Shown here piece by piece: positions 38,003-38,148 of a stretch of 38,148 nt of DNA. The DNA is taken from NCBI GenBank assembly GCA_947589565.1, contig CANQBW010000012.1, positions 1 through 38,148 on the forward strand, read 5' to 3'. Source of the stretch: an uncultured Clostridia bacterium. GTDB taxonomy: Bacteria > Bacillota > Clostridia > Christensenellales > Borkfalkiaceae. The notes below the pieces were generated by a model. That model worked only from the letters and a program-made list of their open reading frames with translations, was not told the DNA's origin and made no database searches. Each line of letters begins with the position of its first letter. The stretch's first letter is position 1. The position numbers and the translations under genes are program-made.

Positions 38003-38148
38003 TTTCGACGAAAAGCTTGCTACGCAATCTTTATCTACGAGGAAATGAACTCTCGAGTTCCCACAACTTGGTCCTCTTCTTCGTTTCAAATGACAATAAG
38101 CCGAAGGGGTTCGGCAAATGGGGTGCCGCTCCGGCAAGGGAACCTTGC
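38003..38148 (+). repeat. Dispersed A-element, cut by window edge
   Basis: The palindrome TTTCGACGAAAAGCTTGC...TTTATCTACGAGGAAATG is followed by TCTCGAGTTCCCACAACTTG and GTTTCAAATGACAATAAGCC, the same order of blocks as 23763-23944. It runs out of the window. Confidence 0.8.

Overview
The window looks like chromosomal DNA of an anaerobic, spore-forming member of the Clostridia, probably an uncultured gut lineage. The evidence is a SpoIIE phosphatase, a full set of GerA-type germination proteins (GerAA, GerAB, GerAC), a SigB/SigF-type sigma factor with its partner-switching regulators, many near-consensus TTGACA-17-TATAAT promoters, strong AGGAGG-type ribosome sites and a peptidoglycan-deacetylase-like protein. 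The lineage is inferred from gene content only. Most genes are fairly GC-rich. An LRR gene and two XRE regulators are visibly more AT-rich.

Layout. 1-1.5 kb: edge of an AAA-type ATPase gene with a palindrome over its promoter, a short DprA-like protein and an XRE regulator. 1.5-2.9 kb: a three-gene cell-surface operon that ends in a 58-residue membrane protein. 3.0-6.1 kb: a two-gene membrane redox module (a membrane protein with a CTECIGLG tail, then a polyferredoxin-thioredoxin fusion). 6.4-7.2 kb: a lipoprotein. 7.3-9.1 kb: a partner-switching sigma operon with two RsbW-like proteins, one lacking its ATP-site residues. 9.4-12.6 kb: an AraL-like HAD phosphatase, an AraM-like degenerate dehydrogenase and a MalK/MsmX-like ATPase with altered ATPase motifs. 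12.7-14.1 kb: a MATE transporter. 14.2-15.9 kb: a structured RNA with its own promoter and terminator, then a zinc-ribbon/LRR gene. 16.1 kb: tRNA-Ser(GCU). 16.3-17.4 kb: a phage-type BRO antirepressor gene split by a 276-bp MITE-like insertion. 17.5-19.0 kb: a riboswitch-like leader and a second MATE transporter. 19.8-20.9 kb: a two-HTH regulator and a small membrane protein. 21.4-23.7 kb: spoIIE. 24.2-24.8 kb: an unusual array of about seven repeats, each a ribosome-site-plus-ATG unit opening a tiny ORF, lying between its own promoter and terminator. 24.8-29.3 kb: gerAC, gerAB and gerAA. 29.4-31.4 kb: a large surface beta-helix-like protein. 31.8-33.0 kb: an ECF sigma factor and its anti-sigma factor. 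33.5-36.1 kb: a Ca2+-type P-ATPase. 36.1-36.8 kb: a polysaccharide deacetylase. 36.9-38.0 kb: a degenerate galactokinase-like protein.

Most intergenic gaps over 300 bp are filled by dispersed repeats. Family A is a roughly 45-bp imperfect palindrome, either alone or as one end of a roughly 180-bp element that finishes in TTTTAGAACAAAGGGCA. Family T has TGTCATTCTGAGCG/GTCGAAGAATCCC-type ends, often around a hairpin whose stem differs between copies but stays paired. Family G is a roughly 100-155-bp element seen twice.

Functional links: SpoIIE and the STAS/RsbW/sigma operon belong to the same kind of phosphatase/kinase switch. GerAA/AB/AC would form a nutrient germinant receptor. The redox pair could pass electrons across the membrane to an outward-facing thioredoxin. 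The best candidate for an undescribed system is the mini-ORF array at 24.16-24.76 kb, followed by the two structured leaders (14.25 and 17.53 kb) and the insertion element at 16.5 kb.
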